NCBI RefSeq assembly: GCF_000384215.1
Contig: NZ_KB913032.1
Span: forward strand, 1,141,021 to 1,205,020
Source: Amycolatopsis alba DSM 44262
GTDB taxonomy: Bacteria; Actinomycetota; Actinomycetes; Mycobacteriales; Pseudonocardiaceae
Direction of reading: 5' to 3'
Length of the DNA stretch: 64,000 nt
The position numbers were made by a program, and so were the translations under genes. The notes beneath the pieces are model-generated. The model was not told the DNA's origin. It saw only the letters and a program-made list of their open reading frames with translations, and ran no database searches. Below are positions 26,293 to 35,261 of this stretch, piece after piece. Each line of letters begins with the position of its first letter. The stretch's first letter is position 1.

Positions 26293-27549
26293 CTATGTTC
26301 TGAGGTGCATGGTGTTGCGTCTGGGTTGGCCGGTGGGGTCGAGGTAGGCGGGTGCGGTGAATTCGGGGAGTCCGTCTTGGGCGATCTGGACTTTCCATTC
26401 GCTGCGGTGGATCAGCCGATGATGCTTGGTGCACAGGAGCACTAAATTGTCGATTTTGGTTTCGCCGTGGTGCCGCCAGAAAACAATATGGTGCGCCGTG
26501 CACCGTGGCACCGGCATATCGCAGCCGGGGAACGCGCAGCCGCCATCACGAAGGGTCAAGGCGTATTTCTGGGCCAGGGACACGGTGCGTTTCGACCGGC
26601 CGATGTCCAGGGGTTCGCCTGCTGTACCGAGAACGCCGGGGCGGACGCGGGCGTCGCAGGCGAGGATGCGGGCGTCGGTGGCGCTGATGGGCCCGACCAG
26701 ATCCAGATGCGCTTCACCCAGATCATTGATCAGGTCCTCGTACGACATGGTGACGAGAATGTGGGTGGCTTCCCCGGCCTGACCGGGCAAGTTCCGGCTG
26801 GTGGTCTTTAGCCGCACATAGTCGGTGAAGGCATCCCCGTAGCGTTCGTCCTGGGTGCGGGAGTCCCGGACTCCGTCGATGGCCTTATGCGGTTTGGCCA
26901 TCGGGTCAAGGTCGGACTTCAACCGCGCATACGTTTCGAGGTCGAGAGTGCCCTTCAGTCCGAGGGTGCCGTCGCGGTGCTTGACGAAACGTAGCTCCGG
27001 TCGAACATCTTTGGGGTCGTCGTTGCGGGGCTCTTTCCCGTCGGGGTCGAGCTCGTCCAGCAGCCGCCGCCCGGCTTGCGCGATCGTCCGGGGCCCGGCG
27101 TGACGGGCCAAGTCGACCAGGATCTTCTCCCCGCCCCGCACGTCCTCTTCCGGGACGGTGGAGGGGATGCGGGCGAGGGTTTTGATGATCGCGTCGATCT
27201 GGCTGCCGCCGATCGCGCCTTCCGCGGAAGCAGCAGCAGTCAACGGCGCCAAAGGCGGCACAGGGTCACCGCCAATGGACGGGCCGGGATACAGGGCCAG
27301 GACCCGGTCGGCCCGATCGTCGGCTTCCTTCGCGGTGACACGGAAATCCTCATAGATCATCGACGCCAGCGTCGAATGACCCGAGCAGCCGCGAACACCG
27401 CGGATGTTGATCTCCGCCAGGATCGCGTTCTGCTCCGCATCCAGCTGCCGCTTGAGGACTTCGAGTTCCTGCTTACGGGCATGCAGCGTCGCGGTGTCGG
27501 CACGCCACCACTCGGTGGGTGTCGTCGGGGATGTGCTGTCGCTGGCCAC
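26293..27549 (-). CDS. DUF222/HNH endonuclease domain protein (REP13E12 type)
   Basis: A 418-aa protein: helical DUF222 domain over about residues 10-290, then a C-terminal HNH domain with CAFPGCDMPVPRCTAHHI, WRHHGETKIDNLVLLCTKHHRLIH. Metal ligands H-H-N-H are intact. Such proteins are multi-copy in actinobacteria (REP13E12-like) and are thought to be mobile or group-selfish nuclease genes; cellular role is unsettled. A TACTAT box is placed 8 bases before the GTG start, so the mRNA may be leaderless. GC is somewhat lower than in the flanking genes. The repeat-rich spacer 27550-27963 borders its 5' end. Confidence 0.85.
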   Translation of the reverse strand: MASDSTSPTTPTEWWRADTATLHARKQELEVLKRQLDAEQNAILAEINIRGVRGCSGHSTLASMIYEDFRVTAKEADDRADRVLALYPGPSIGGDPVPPLAPLTAAASAEGAIGGSQIDAIIKTLARIPSTVPEEDVRGGEKILVDLARHAGPRTIAQAGRRLLDELDPDGKEPRNDDPKDVRPELRFVKHRDGTLGLKGTLDLETYARLKSDLDPMAKPHKAIDGVRDSRTQDERYGDAFTDYVRLKTTSRNLPGQAGEATHILVTMSYEDLINDLGEAHLDLVGPISATDARILACDARVRPGVLGTAGEPLDIGRSKRTVSLAQKYALTLRDGGCAFPGCDMPVPRCTAHHIVFWRHHGETKIDNLVLLCTKHHRLIHRSEWKVQIAQDGLPEFTAPAYLDPTGQPRRNTMHLRT

Positions 27550-27702
27550 AAGATCAATAGTACACCGATTCGAACACCTGTGCTATCAACCGAATGGATA
27601 GGTGATTCCAGCCGAAGGAAAGAGGCGCGAGTGATAAAGATGGCTAGAACCACCATTACCACTCACGACCACCTACCCAGCGCAACCCAACAGACAGGCA
27701 CT

Positions 27703-27755
27703 GTTGCGAAAGCCACTTTCGCAACGATGAAGGTTGCGAAAGTGGCTTTCGCAAC
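27703..27755. repeat. Paired hairpin repeat, GTTGCGAAAG family
   Basis: Two 23-base palindromes: GTTGCGAAAG-CCA-CTTTCGCAAC at 27703-27725 and the inverted-loop form GTTGCGAAAG-TGG-CTTTCGCAAC at 27733-27755. Each has a perfect 10-bp stem and a 3-base loop, and their starts are exactly 30 bases apart. The same pair recurs at 43535-43587. Confidence 0.9.
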
Positions 27756-27806
27756 GCGTTCCGGCAGAGTCGCGGAACCGCGCGCCCGACGAGCAACCTC
27801 CAGGGG

Positions 27807-27851
27807 CTCGTGAGTGGCAAGACGGTTCTAACCATCCTTACCACTCACGAG
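27807..27851. repeat. Long inverted repeat with TTACCACTCACGA arm
   Basis: CTCGTGAGTGG (27807-27817) and CCACTCACGAG (27841-27851) form a perfect 11-bp stem, with a further inner GGTT/AACC pairing. The right arm is part of a 13-base motif (TTACCACTCACGA) also found at 27656 and 58320. Confidence 0.85.
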
Positions 27852-27963
27852 AAGCGGACCGAGGCCTCACCCGCCCCACCGAACCCGCAGCGCACCCAAG
27901 GGCCCGACTTGCCGTCCCCGCCACCGCCTCTAGGTTGACGGGTATGTCGATCTACGGGGCCCG

Positions 27964-29772
27964 ATGAAAGGGCCCGGACTCCTTGTCGTCCTGCTGGTGG
28001 TCCTCGGCGGCGTCAGCGGGCTCGGGTTCCTGCTGGGACTGGGCAACGCGGCCGTCCTGGCGGCCCTCACCGCGCTTTTCTGCCTCATGGCGGCCGTCGG
28101 CGGTCCGCTGTGGGCGGATCTGCGGCTGCTGGCGTGGTTCGCGCCCGCGTTGATCCTGGCCGTCGGGGTGCCGCGGCTGCTGGGGGCGGTGTCGCAGTGG
28201 GCGGCGATCGGGTTGCTGGTGGTGGTCGTGGTCGTCGCCGGAATGCTGCCCGTGCTCGGCGCGCGATTCGTCACGGTCGGGCTGGGGCTCGGGATGGCGT
28301 CGCTGTTCGGGTACGGCTTCCAGTTGACGGGGACGGCGTCGGCGGGGCAGATCCTGGGCGCTCCCGCGCTCGCGGTGGGCGTCGTGCTCCTGCTGCGGAT
28401 CCTGATGGGCGTGCGGGATCCGGCCAAGCAGACCCGTGAGGCACTGGCGGACGCACTCATCGAGGGGACGCAGGAGCGCGCGGCGAAGCTGTGGCTCGCG
28501 GACCGGCCCCGGCGCTGGACGGCGAGTGTACTCGGCGGGACGTTCCGCTACCGCGCGGCGACAGGGTTGCTGGAGATCCGCCGGAAGCGGCTGAACCACG
28601 ACGAAATCGGCGAAACGCTCGACGCCGCAAAGGAAGAAGCCACCAGGATCGCCGAGGCGGTCAGAAGCGCAACAGCACCGAAAGACGTCGAGCCGGTGCG
28701 ACGCATGGAACCCACCGGGCTGCCCGGCGCCACGGCCAGGCTCGTCACCGCGCTCTGGGACGCTCTCGAAACCATCCGGACCGCGGCGACCGAACGCGAC
28801 GAGTCGCGTGTGGACGTTCCCAAGGGGCTCCGGAAGGAACTGCGCCGGATCGAATTGAGTGGCGCGTTTTCCTGGCAGTCACCGCAGTTCCGGCACGCGC
28901 TCCGGTGCGGGATCGGGGTGGCATTGGCGCTCGTGGTCGCGAGCTTCCGGCCCGGCGACCCGCTCACCGTGTCCTTCCTGCTCGGCACTTTCGCCATCAT
29001 GCAGCCGGAATGGCGGGACAGCCTCAGCAAGGCCTGGCAGCGCATCGGCGGCTCGCTCGGCGGCGCCGTCGTGCTCACTCTTGTCCTTTGGCTTCTGCCG
29101 CAAGGGTTTCTGCTGCCGATCGGGCTGGTCGCGCTGCTGGGCGGGTTCTCGTTCATGCAGACGCGTCCGGCGATGTTCAACGGCTGCATGGTCCTGATGT
29201 CGGTCGGCATGAACGCGACCACCAGACATCTCGATCCGCGTTACGTGCTCGTCGAGTACCTGCTCCTGATGGTCCTCGCCGGCGCCATCGCCCTGCTGTT
29301 CGGGTTCGCCGCGATCCCCTGCGTGCCGAAGCCCGGTCCGGCGGAACGGTTCGAGAGCGCGATCGGCGCCACCAAGGCACTGCTCGGCTCGGTGGGACGG
29401 AAACTGCGCGGCGAAGACGTCGACCCGCGGACGCTCGGCCGTGAGTTCCGTGCCGCCACTGTCGCGCACCACGGCCTGCTCACCGCGGAGCCGGGCACGA
29501 AAGAACCAGCGCCCGGACAGCGGGACGCGCTGGAGAACGCCGCAGAAGCCTTGCGCGGCCTGTCCGTCACGGCGTCTTCGCTCTTGTTGCTGTCCGGCCC
29601 CGCCGACGTCGCGGATGCCGTCGACGAGGCGGCACGCGCGCTCGGAAGCGAAGAGGCCGCCGAGATCCCGGTGCCGCAGGACGCCGACGAAGAACAGCGC
29701 CTGGTGCTCGACACGATCGCCGCCGACCTGGTCGCCGTCGGCGAAGCGGCTCAAGCGCTCAAGAACGCCTAG
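27964..29772 (+). CDS. FUSC-family membrane protein
   Basis: A 602-aa inner-membrane protein with the two-block FUSC (fusaric acid resistance/aromatic acid exporter) architecture. An N-terminal bundle of about five to six helices (residues 5-150) precedes a cytoplasmic helical region (about 155-310). A second block of helices follows at about 318-470 (RHALRCGIGVALALVVASF, RIGGSLGGAVVLTLVLWLL), then a C-terminal cytoplasmic domain. FUSC proteins are thought to export aromatic acids or act at the envelope; no substrate can be named. It overlaps the stop of the convergent gene at 29769 by 4 bases. Confidence 0.85.
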   Translation: MKGPGLLVVLLVVLGGVSGLGFLLGLGNAAVLAALTALFCLMAAVGGPLWADLRLLAWFAPALILAVGVPRLLGAVSQWAAIGLLVVVVVVAGMLPVLGARFVTVGLGLGMASLFGYGFQLTGTASAGQILGAPALAVGVVLLLRILMGVRDPAKQTREALADALIEGTQERAAKLWLADRPRRWTASVLGGTFRYRAATGLLEIRRKRLNHDEIGETLDAAKEEATRIAEAVRSATAPKDVEPVRRMEPTGLPGATARLVTALWDALETIRTAATERDESRVDVPKGLRKELRRIELSGAFSWQSPQFRHALRCGIGVALALVVASFRPGDPLTVSFLLGTFAIMQPEWRDSLSKAWQRIGGSLGGAVVLTLVLWLLPQGFLLPIGLVALLGGFSFMQTRPAMFNGCMVLMSVGMNATTRHLDPRYVLVEYLLLMVLAGAIALLFGFAAIPCVPKPGPAERFESAIGATKALLGSVGRKLRGEDVDPRTLGREFRAATVAHHGLLTAEPGTKEPAPGQRDALENAAEALRGLSVTASSLLLLSGPADVADAVDEAARALGSEEAAEIPVPQDADEEQRLVLDTIAADLVAVGEAAQALKNA

Positions 29773-30350
29773 CTGTCCGTCTTGGTCTTGTCGCGGTGCT
29801 GCCCGGCGATCTCGGCGTCGGGCGTGCACAGCCCGCACGGGGTGAACCCGAGCTGCCGGGCCTCACCGATACCGAGCGGGATGGTGTCCCGCGCTTCGAG
29901 CCACGTGCAAGATGTCACGTGATAGCGCGGGTACTCGTCGACGACGACGACCTCGGTCTCGAGTTCGGAGACGATCGCCACATCCGCGGGATCGCTCTGC
30001 TCCTCGCCGGGATCGCCGTTGCGCTGAGGCTCCTGAGCCTCTTCCGTGTCGTCGAGTTCGCCGGCGGCGGGTATCAAGGCCGTCTGCTCGGCGTCCTCGG
30101 ATTTTTTCTCTTCGTCCGCGTCGCTCTCTTCGGCCGGATCCGAATCATCGGAGTCTTCCGGCTCTTCGGGCTCCTCGGAAGCCTCGGCCGCGCGCTTCTT
30201 CCGACGGCGCAGCCAGTCGAAGACGAGCAGCAACCCGGCGACGACGGAGAGACCGATGGAGATCCAAGCCCACAGGGAGTTCGCGGTGATGAGCGCCGCG
30301 ACGAGCAGCCCCAGAGCCGCCAGTACCAGTACCAGGACGATGTAGAGCAC
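29769..30350 (-). CDS. Membrane protein with acidic linker and Ada-like zinc-binding C terminus
   Basis: A 193-aa protein. Residues 1-47 contain two transmembrane helices, followed by a basic stop-transfer (WLRRRKKRAAE), a strongly acidic disordered stretch (about 55-125) and a compact C-terminal motif. That motif, YHVTSCTW, then ARQLGFTPCGLCTPD, matches in spacing the zinc-binding fold of Ada-type and related small domains (YH..C about 25 residues before C..C). The ligands here would be one histidine and three cysteines. It lies just downstream of wag31 on the same strand and could be part of the polar-growth region, but nothing proves it. Function unknown. Confidence 0.72.
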   Translation of the reverse strand: MLYIVLVLVLAALGLLVAALITANSLWAWISIGLSVVAGLLLVFDWLRRRKKRAAEASEEPEEPEDSDDSDPAEESDADEEKKSEDAEQTALIPAAGELDDTEEAQEPQRNGDPGEEQSDPADVAIVSELETEVVVVDEYPRYHVTSCTWLEARDTIPLGIGEARQLGFTPCGLCTPDAEIAGQHRDKTKTDS

Positions 30351-30376
30351 GGTGAATTACAACACGAGCAACAAGC

Positions 30377-30417
30377 GAAACGGCCCCGACCCTCCGGAGA
30401 GTGCCGAGGCCGTTCCA
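30377..30417 (-). terminator. Terminator after wag31
   Basis: On the minus strand GAACGGCCTCGGCACTC and GAGGGTCGGGGCCGTTTC flank a short TCCG loop, giving a long stem (some GT pairs) that begins 12 bases after the wag31 stop codon. Confidence 0.6.
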
Positions 30418-30428
30418 CTGTGTAGAAA

Positions 30429-31292
30429 TCAGCCAGCTTCGGCGCGGGGGCCGAACGAGTAGCCCTGTCCGCCGCCCGAGGACGACGCCGGCTGCCCCGA
30501 ATTCGTCGAGGACGCCGACGCGGGAGCGGCCGAACCACGGTCGTCGAGCTCACGCAGCTGGGACTCGAGGAATCCGCGCAACCTCGTGCGGTACTCCCGC
30601 TCGATCGTGCGCAGCTCTTCGATCTTCTTGCCCAGCGAGCCCTTCTCCGCGTTCATGTTGTTCATGGTCTCGGTGTACTTGCGCTGAGCCTCGCGCTCCA
30701 TGGTCGTCGCCTTGTCGCGCGCCTGGCGCTCCAAGGTCTCGGCACGGGTCCGCGCGTCGTTCAGCATGGTCTCGGCGCGGGTGCGCGCCTCGTTCACCAT
30801 CGAGTCCGACTTCGACCGCGCGTCCGACAGCAGCTGCTCGGACTTGGTCCGGGCCTCGGCGAGCATGCCGTCCGACTCGGTCTTGGCCTCGGCGGTGAGC
30901 CGGTCGGCCATTTCCTGCGCCAGTCCGAGCACCTTCGCGGCCTGGACGTTGGGCTCCCCGTTGTCCGGCACCATCGAATGGGCCTGGGTCTGCTCCATCG
31001 CCGACTGCGGCGGCGGCACCGGCGCCAGGCGACGCGACGGCTCGTCGCGCACCTGTGGCGGCGGGCCGACCGCTCCCGCCTTGGCGTTTTCGAGCTCTCC
31101 ACGGGTGGTCTCAAGCTCGTTGTCGAGCTGTTCGACCTGCTGCCGCAGCTCGTTGTTGTCCTCGATCAACCGGGCAAGCTCGGTCTCCACCAGGTCGAGG
31201 AACGCGTCCACCTCGTCCTCGTTGTAGCCCCTTTTGCCTATGGGCGGCTTGCTGAACGCGACGTTGTGCACGTCAGCGGGGGTCAACGACAT
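30429..31292 (-). CDS. wag31: DivIVA-family polar growth protein Wag31
   Basis: A 287-aa coiled-coil protein that marks the cell poles and directs tip growth in actinobacteria. The N-terminal DivIVA domain ([35 protein letters not shown]) carries the membrane-binding tip. A first coiled coil (about 35-70), a proline-rich linker and a long heptad-rich coiled coil (about 110-240, with repeated [18 protein letters not shown] units) follow, then a serine/glycine tail. Family length and order agree with Wag31. It is the last gene of the ftsZ-pgeF-yggS-sepF-yggT-wag31 series and is followed by a hairpin terminator. Confidence 0.95.
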   Translation of the reverse strand: MSLTPADVHNVAFSKPPIGKRGYNEDEVDAFLDLVETELARLIEDNNELRQQVEQLDNELETTRGELENAKAGAVGPPPQVRDEPSRRLAPVPPPQSAMEQTQAHSMVPDNGEPNVQAAKVLGLAQEMADRLTAEAKTESDGMLAEARTKSEQLLSDARSKSDSMVNEARTRAETMLNDARTRAETLERQARDKATTMEREAQRKYTETMNNMNAEKGSLGKKIEELRTIEREYRTRLRGFLESQLRELDDRGSAAPASASSTNSGQPASSSGGGQGYSFGPRAEAG

Positions 31293-31346
31293 CAGATCAC
31301 CTCACGCACTCCATGGCCTGCAGGTCCACCGGGGCTTCCCCGAAAA

Positions 31347-31631
31347 TCACCCTGGCGTTGCCAGCTGCATCGCGAAGAACACAACCAACAGCAGCACCAT
31401 AATCGATAAGTCCAGTCCGACGCCGCCGATTCGCACGGTCGGGATGATTCGTCTGAACAGACGAACCGGTGGGTCGGTCACTGTGTAGATGGTCTCGAGC
31501 GTTACCGCAACCCCTCCGGCAGGACGCCACTCGCGAGCGAAAGCACGCACGAGTTCGACGACGATCCGTGCCGTCAGCAGGAGCCAGAAGGCGAACAGCA
31601 CGTACCAGACGACCAGCAACACAGCATTCAC
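31347..31631 (-). CDS. yggT: YggT-family membrane protein
   Basis: A 94-aa protein with two membrane helices (about residues 3-25 and 70-92) linked by the conserved cytoplasmic segment VTDPPVRLFRRIIP, the signature of YggT. It sits between sepF and wag31, its usual place in actinobacterial division clusters. The function is not firmly known; a role in envelope or division-site organisation is inferred from conserved context. The start is GTG. Confidence 0.9.
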   Translation of the reverse strand: MNAVLLVVWYVLFAFWLLLTARIVVELVRAFAREWRPAGGVAVTLETIYTVTDPPVRLFRRIIPTVRIGGVGLDLSIMVLLLVVFFAMQLATPG

Positions 31632-31736
31632 GTAACCACTCTGCCATGCCCCGCGTCAAAAGACGCAGTTGACGGGCACGAGATGCCGATGAGTCGACAA
31701 AATCACATCCGGCTGCGCTCAGCGGTCACCGGGTGA

Positions 31737-32351
31737 TCAGCCGCGCAGGAATAATCCGCCTTCGGCAATCCGCCGACGGTCCTCCGCGGTGACGTCCACA
31801 TCGGGCGGTGAGAGAAGGAACACCTTGTTGGTGACCTTGTCCATCGATCCGCGCAACGCGAAAGCGAGCCCCGCGGCGAAGTCGACGAGACGCTTCGCGT
31901 CCGCGTTCTCCATCTCCGTGAGGTTCATGATCACCGGGATGCCTTCCCGGTAGTGCTCCCCGATCGCGCGCGCCTCGGCGTAGCTCGTCGGGTGCAGTGT
32001 GGTGATCCGGCTCAACGGGTCACGCACCGCGGCACGCACCGGCTCGGTGACCGGACGAAGCCGCGCGACCGGCTCCGGCTGGCGGTCGATCGCCAATGCC
32101 CCGTGGACGGCAGGCTCCGGACTGGGCACGGAGCGTGACCGGGGCCGGGGCGCAGGCTCGTCATAAGTGTCATCGACGTCCCGGTAACGTCCTCCCCGTG
32201 ACCGGGACGGCGGCTCGTCGTCGTAGTCGTACTCGTCGTCGGCATATTCCTTTGAGGCGTAACCTCGCCGGTAGTCCTCTTCGACGTCATAGCCGTCTTC
32301 GTCCGCGGGCACCATCCCGAAGTAGGCCTTCAGCTTCTGCAGCGCGCTCAT
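31737..32351 (-). CDS. sepF: Cell division protein SepF
   Basis: A 204-aa protein with a membrane-targeting N-terminal helix ([13 protein letters not shown]), a long acidic/arginine-rich disordered linker (about 15-105) and a C-terminal SepF core ([45 protein letters not shown]). SepF anchors FtsZ filaments to the membrane and is the main early FtsZ partner in actinobacteria, which lack FtsA. The FtsZ C-terminal tail that it binds is encoded 1.6 kb upstream in the same cluster. Confidence 0.95.
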   Translation of the reverse strand: MSALQKLKAYFGMVPADEDGYDVEEDYRRGYASKEYADDEYDYDDEPPSRSRGGRYRDVDDTYDEPAPRPRSRSVPSPEPAVHGALAIDRQPEPVARLRPVTEPVRAAVRDPLSRITTLHPTSYAEARAIGEHYREGIPVIMNLTEMENADAKRLVDFAAGLAFALRGSMDKVTNKVFLLSPPDVDVTAEDRRRIAEGGLFLRG

Positions 32352-32432
32352 GCCTCTCCCTAGCCTTAGCCGCGTCCCGCACGTACTCCCCCGCCCTCGC
32401 CGCCACTCCCCGTAACGACGAGACGGTATTCC

Positions 32433-33164
32433 CTAAGGCGAGGCTAAACCGCGCCCACCGAGCAACGCGGTTCCGACACGCACACAGGTCGAGCCGTGCG
32501 CGATCGCCTGCTCGAGATCATTGCTCATTCCGGCGGAGATCTCACGGGCATTTGGGTGATCCTCCCGTAGACGCTCCGACGCGCGAGCCAGCTTCTCGAA
32601 CGCCTCTGCGGGGTCTATACCCAGCGGAGCCACCGCCATAAGCCCTCGGAGGCGTATATCACCCACATGGGCTATCCGCTCCGCCAACTGGCCCAGTTCG
32701 CTCACCCGAGTGCCCCCGCGCTTCGGATCGTCATCGAGACTTACTTGAATGAGGACGTCCAACGGGTGATCGCGTTGCCCGGAATCGAGCGCCGACCTGG
32801 TCGCTTTTCCCAGCGCGTCGGCCAGGCGCTCGGAGTCGACGGACTGGACCTCGTCGGCCCAGCGCACGACCGATTTGGCCTTGTTCCGCTGCAGACTGCC
32901 GACCATATGCCAGCGGATCCGGGCGTCCGGGCGCAGACCGGCGACTTCTTCGGCCTTCGCCCCCGCCTCTTGATCGCGGTTCTCGGCGAGGTCGAGCGCG
33001 CCGAGATCGGCGAGCAGCGCGGCGTCGAGTGCCGGGAAGGTCTTGGTGACCGCGAGCAGTTTGACCTCGTCGCGCGCCCGGCCCGCGGCCTTGCATGCGG
33101 CGCCGATCCGCTCTTCGACTTCGGCGAGGGAAGCGGCAAGCTCCCCCTTACGGGCGTCACTCAC
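32433..33164 (-). CDS. yggS: YggS-family PLP homeostasis protein
   Basis: A 243-aa PLP-binding protein with the fold-type III barrel. The PLP lysine is in KLLAVTKTFP near residue 40, and RWHMVGSLQRNKAK, SVDSERLADAL and the phosphate-binding GMSNDLEQAIAHGSTCVRVGTALLG segment are diagnostic. The family keeps free pyridoxal phosphate and amino-acid pools in balance and has no known enzyme activity. The GTG start overlaps the stop of pgeF (GTGA, 33161-33164), showing tight coupling. Confidence 0.93.
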   Translation of the reverse strand: MSDARKGELAASLAEVEERIGAACKAAGRARDEVKLLAVTKTFPALDAALLADLGALDLAENRDQEAGAKAEEVAGLRPDARIRWHMVGSLQRNKAKSVVRWADEVQSVDSERLADALGKATRSALDSGQRDHPLDVLIQVSLDDDPKRGGTRVSELGQLAERIAHVGDIRLRGLMAVAPLGIDPAEAFEKLARASERLREDHPNAREISAGMSNDLEQAIAHGSTCVRVGTALLGGRGLASP

Positions 33165-33868
33165 GACGCGTCCAGCCACGTGATTCCGGCGATCCGGCCG
33201 GTGGTGCCGTCGCGACGGAAACTGAACAAGGTCTTGTCTTCGTTGGTACAGCGCGGATCGACGCCGATCTTGCCGACGCCGAGGTCGGCCAGCTGGCGCC
33301 AGAGGCCGGCGCGCAAGTCGAGTCCCGGCGTGCCTTTGCGGGTTTTGCAGGCGCTGCCGGGCACGTGCTTCTCGACGTCGGCGGCCATGTCGGCGGGGAC
33401 TTCGTAGCAGTCGCCGCAGATCGCGGGGCCGAGCAGCGCTTCGGTCCGGCCCGGTTCGGCGCCGAGCGAGCGCATCGCCTCGATCGCGGCGGGGACGACA
33501 CCGATCCTGGCGCCGACGCGGCCCGCGTGGACGGCGGCGACGACACCGGCTTCGGCGTCGGCCAGCATCAGGGGCACGCAGTCGGCGACGAGCACTACGA
33601 GCGCGAGGCCCGCCTGGGCCGTCACGAGCGCGTCGGTCGCTTCGGCGGCGGAGGTTTCGGATCCGTCGACGACGGTGGCGGTCCGGCCGTGGACCTGTTC
33701 CATCCACGCCAGCCTGTCTTCGGTGAGGCCGAGTTCGGCGGCGAGGCGTTTGCGGTTCGCGTAGACGTCGCCCGCGTCGTCACCGACGTGATCACCGAGG
33801 TTGAAGGTGTCGTAAGGCGGCTGGGAAGCCCCGCCCGCCCTTGTCGTGACAACTCGCCGTACCCGCAC
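33161..33868 (-). CDS. pgeF: Purine nucleoside phosphorylase/laccase-domain protein (PgeF/YfiH)
   Basis: A 235-aa DUF152 (YfiH) protein. Zinc ligands are seen in the motifs ADCVPLML, AAVHAGRVG and GPAICGDCYEV. Members hydrolyse or phosphorolyse purine nucleosides, and E. coli PgeF edits peptidoglycan precursors by removing L-Ser at the MurC step, which fits the division cluster; the activity here is not established. The canonical AAVHAGWRG is AVHAGRVGA here, so the usual tryptophan is absent. Start GTG 33868 follows AGGAGG by 5 bases. Confidence 0.9.
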   Translation of the reverse strand: MRVRRVVTTRAGGASQPPYDTFNLGDHVGDDAGDVYANRKRLAAELGLTEDRLAWMEQVHGRTATVVDGSETSAAEATDALVTAQAGLALVVLVADCVPLMLADAEAGVVAAVHAGRVGARIGVVPAAIEAMRSLGAEPGRTEALLGPAICGDCYEVPADMAADVEKHVPGSACKTRKGTPGLDLRAGLWRQLADLGVGKIGVDPRCTNEDKTLFSFRRDGTTGRIAGITWLDAS

Positions 33869-33887
33869 GAATTCCTCCTAGACCTGA

Positions 33888-33925
33888 GTGAAGGCCCCCT
33901 CGACTGTAGTCAAGGAGGCCTTCAC
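33888..33925. repeat. Hairpin repeat, GAAGGCC core, between pgeF and ftsZ
   Basis: GTGAAGGCCCCCT and AAGGAGGCCTTCAC enclose a GACTGTAGTC centre, giving a stem-loop with two mismatches. It lies 17 bases after the ftsZ stop and could attenuate read-through from ftsZ. It shares its core with hairpins at 58351 and 63253. Confidence 0.8.
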
Positions 33926-33941
33926 GGAACGTACTGGCGAA

Positions 33942-35261
33942 CTACCGCCGCATGAAAGGCGGCACGTCGACCTCGTCGTCCGACGGGTCGTCGTGCACCG
34001 GGGTGGCCCGGCTGGGCAGGCTGCCGTGGGTCGAGTTCGACCCGATCGGCGAGTAGCCGCGCGAACCGCCGCCGGACTGCGGGAGCCCGCCGGTCAGCGA
34101 GCCGTTGCCCTCGTTGCGGGCGGGCATCGGCGAGTGCGTGCGCGGCGGCGCGACCGGGTAGCCGTTCGACCCGGTCGACGGAACCGGCGTGGCACCCGAA
34201 GGCGGGCCTTGCACCGGTGTCGCCCCGCCGCCGTTGACCTGGCCCGCCTGGGCGGACGCGGTCGAGTTCGAGCGGGAACCGAACGTCGACGGGTCGAGCT
34301 TCTTGTGGGTCGGCGTGCCGGCGTCGAAACCGGCCGCGATCACGGTGACCCGGACCTCGTCGCCGAGCGAGTCGTCGATGATCGTCCCGAAGATGATGTT
34401 GGCGTCGGGGTGCGCGGATTCCTGCACCAGCGACGCGGCCTCGTTGATCTCGAACAGGCCGAGGTCGGACCCGCCCGCGATCGACAGCAGCGCGCCGTGC
34501 GCCCCGTCCATCGACGCTTCCAGCAGCGGCGAGTTGATCGCCTTCTCCGCCGCCTGGATCGCCCGGCCCTCACCGCGCGCCGAGCCGATGCCCATCAGCG
34601 CGGAGCCCGCGCCGGACATGACGCTCTTGACGTCGGCGAAGTCCAGGTTGATCAGACCCGGCGTGGTGATCAGATCGGTGATGCCCTGGACACCCGAAAG
34701 CAGGACCTCGTCGGCCGAGCGGAACGCGTCCATCAGCGAGACACCGATGTCGCCCAGCTGCAGCAGCCGGTCGTTCGGGATGACGATGAGGGTGTCGCAC
34801 TCGTTGCGCAGCTGCTGGATGCCGTCTTCGGCCTGCTTGCTGCGGCGCTTGCCCTCGAAGGTGAACGGGCGGGTGACGACGCCGATGGTCAGCGCGCCGA
34901 GCTTCCGCGCGATCTGGGCGACGACGGGCGCGCCACCGGTGCCGGTGCCACCGCCCTCACCCGCGGTCACGAACACCATGTCGGCGCCCTTGATGACCTC
35001 TTCGATCTCTTCGCGGTGGTCCTCGGCGGCCTTCTGCCCCACCTCGGGGGCGGCGCCGGCACCGAGGCCGCGAGTCAGTTCCCGGCCGATGTCGAGCTTG
35101 ACGTCGGCGTCGGACATGAGCAGTGCCTGAGCGTCGGTGTTCACCGCGATGAACTCGACGCCCTTGAGGCCGACCTCGATCATGCGGTTGACGGCGTTCA
35201 CTCCGCCGCCGCCGATACCGACGACCTTGATCACCGCAAGGTAGTTGTGCGGGGGCGTCAT
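33942..35261 (-). CDS. ftsZ: Cell division protein FtsZ
   Basis: A 439-aa tubulin homologue that polymerises into the Z-ring. Motifs: [16 protein letters not shown] (T1), [16 protein letters not shown] (tubulin signature), and [16 protein letters not shown]. The GTPase core ends near residue 315. A glycine/serine/proline-rich linker leads to the C-terminal peptide [12 protein letters not shown], which is the SepF/FtsW docking tail in actinobacteria. Start ATG 35261 follows AGGAAGG. It heads the cluster ftsZ-pgeF-yggS-sepF-yggT-wag31 on the minus strand. Unusually, ftsQ is not upstream: the next gene is rskA. Confidence 0.97.
   Translation of the reverse strand: MTPPHNYLAVIKVVGIGGGGVNAVNRMIEVGLKGVEFIAVNTDAQALLMSDADVKLDIGRELTRGLGAGAAPEVGQKAAEDHREEIEEVIKGADMVFVTAGEGGGTGTGGAPVVAQIARKLGALTIGVVTRPFTFEGKRRSKQAEDGIQQLRNECDTLIVIPNDRLLQLGDIGVSLMDAFRSADEVLLSGVQGITDLITTPGLINLDFADVKSVMSGAGSALMGIGSARGEGRAIQAAEKAINSPLLEASMDGAHGALLSIAGGSDLGLFEINEAASLVQESAHPDANIIFGTIIDDSLGDEVRVTVIAAGFDAGTPTHKKLDPSTFGSRSNSTASAQAGQVNGGGATPVQGPPSGATPVPSTGSNGYPVAPPRTHSPMPARNEGNGSLTGGLPQSGGGSRGYSPIGSNSTHGSLPSRATPVHDDPSDDEVDVPPFMRR

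Larger units (their letters stand above)
27550..27963. other. Gene-free, repeat-rich spacer between divergent genes
   Basis: This 414-base spacer separates the divergent HNH and FUSC genes. It holds a copy of TTACCACTCACGACC at 27656-27670, a paired hairpin element at 27703-27755 and a long inverted repeat at 27807-27851. No convincing gene is present. The left end holds the HNH promoter. Confidence 0.7.
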
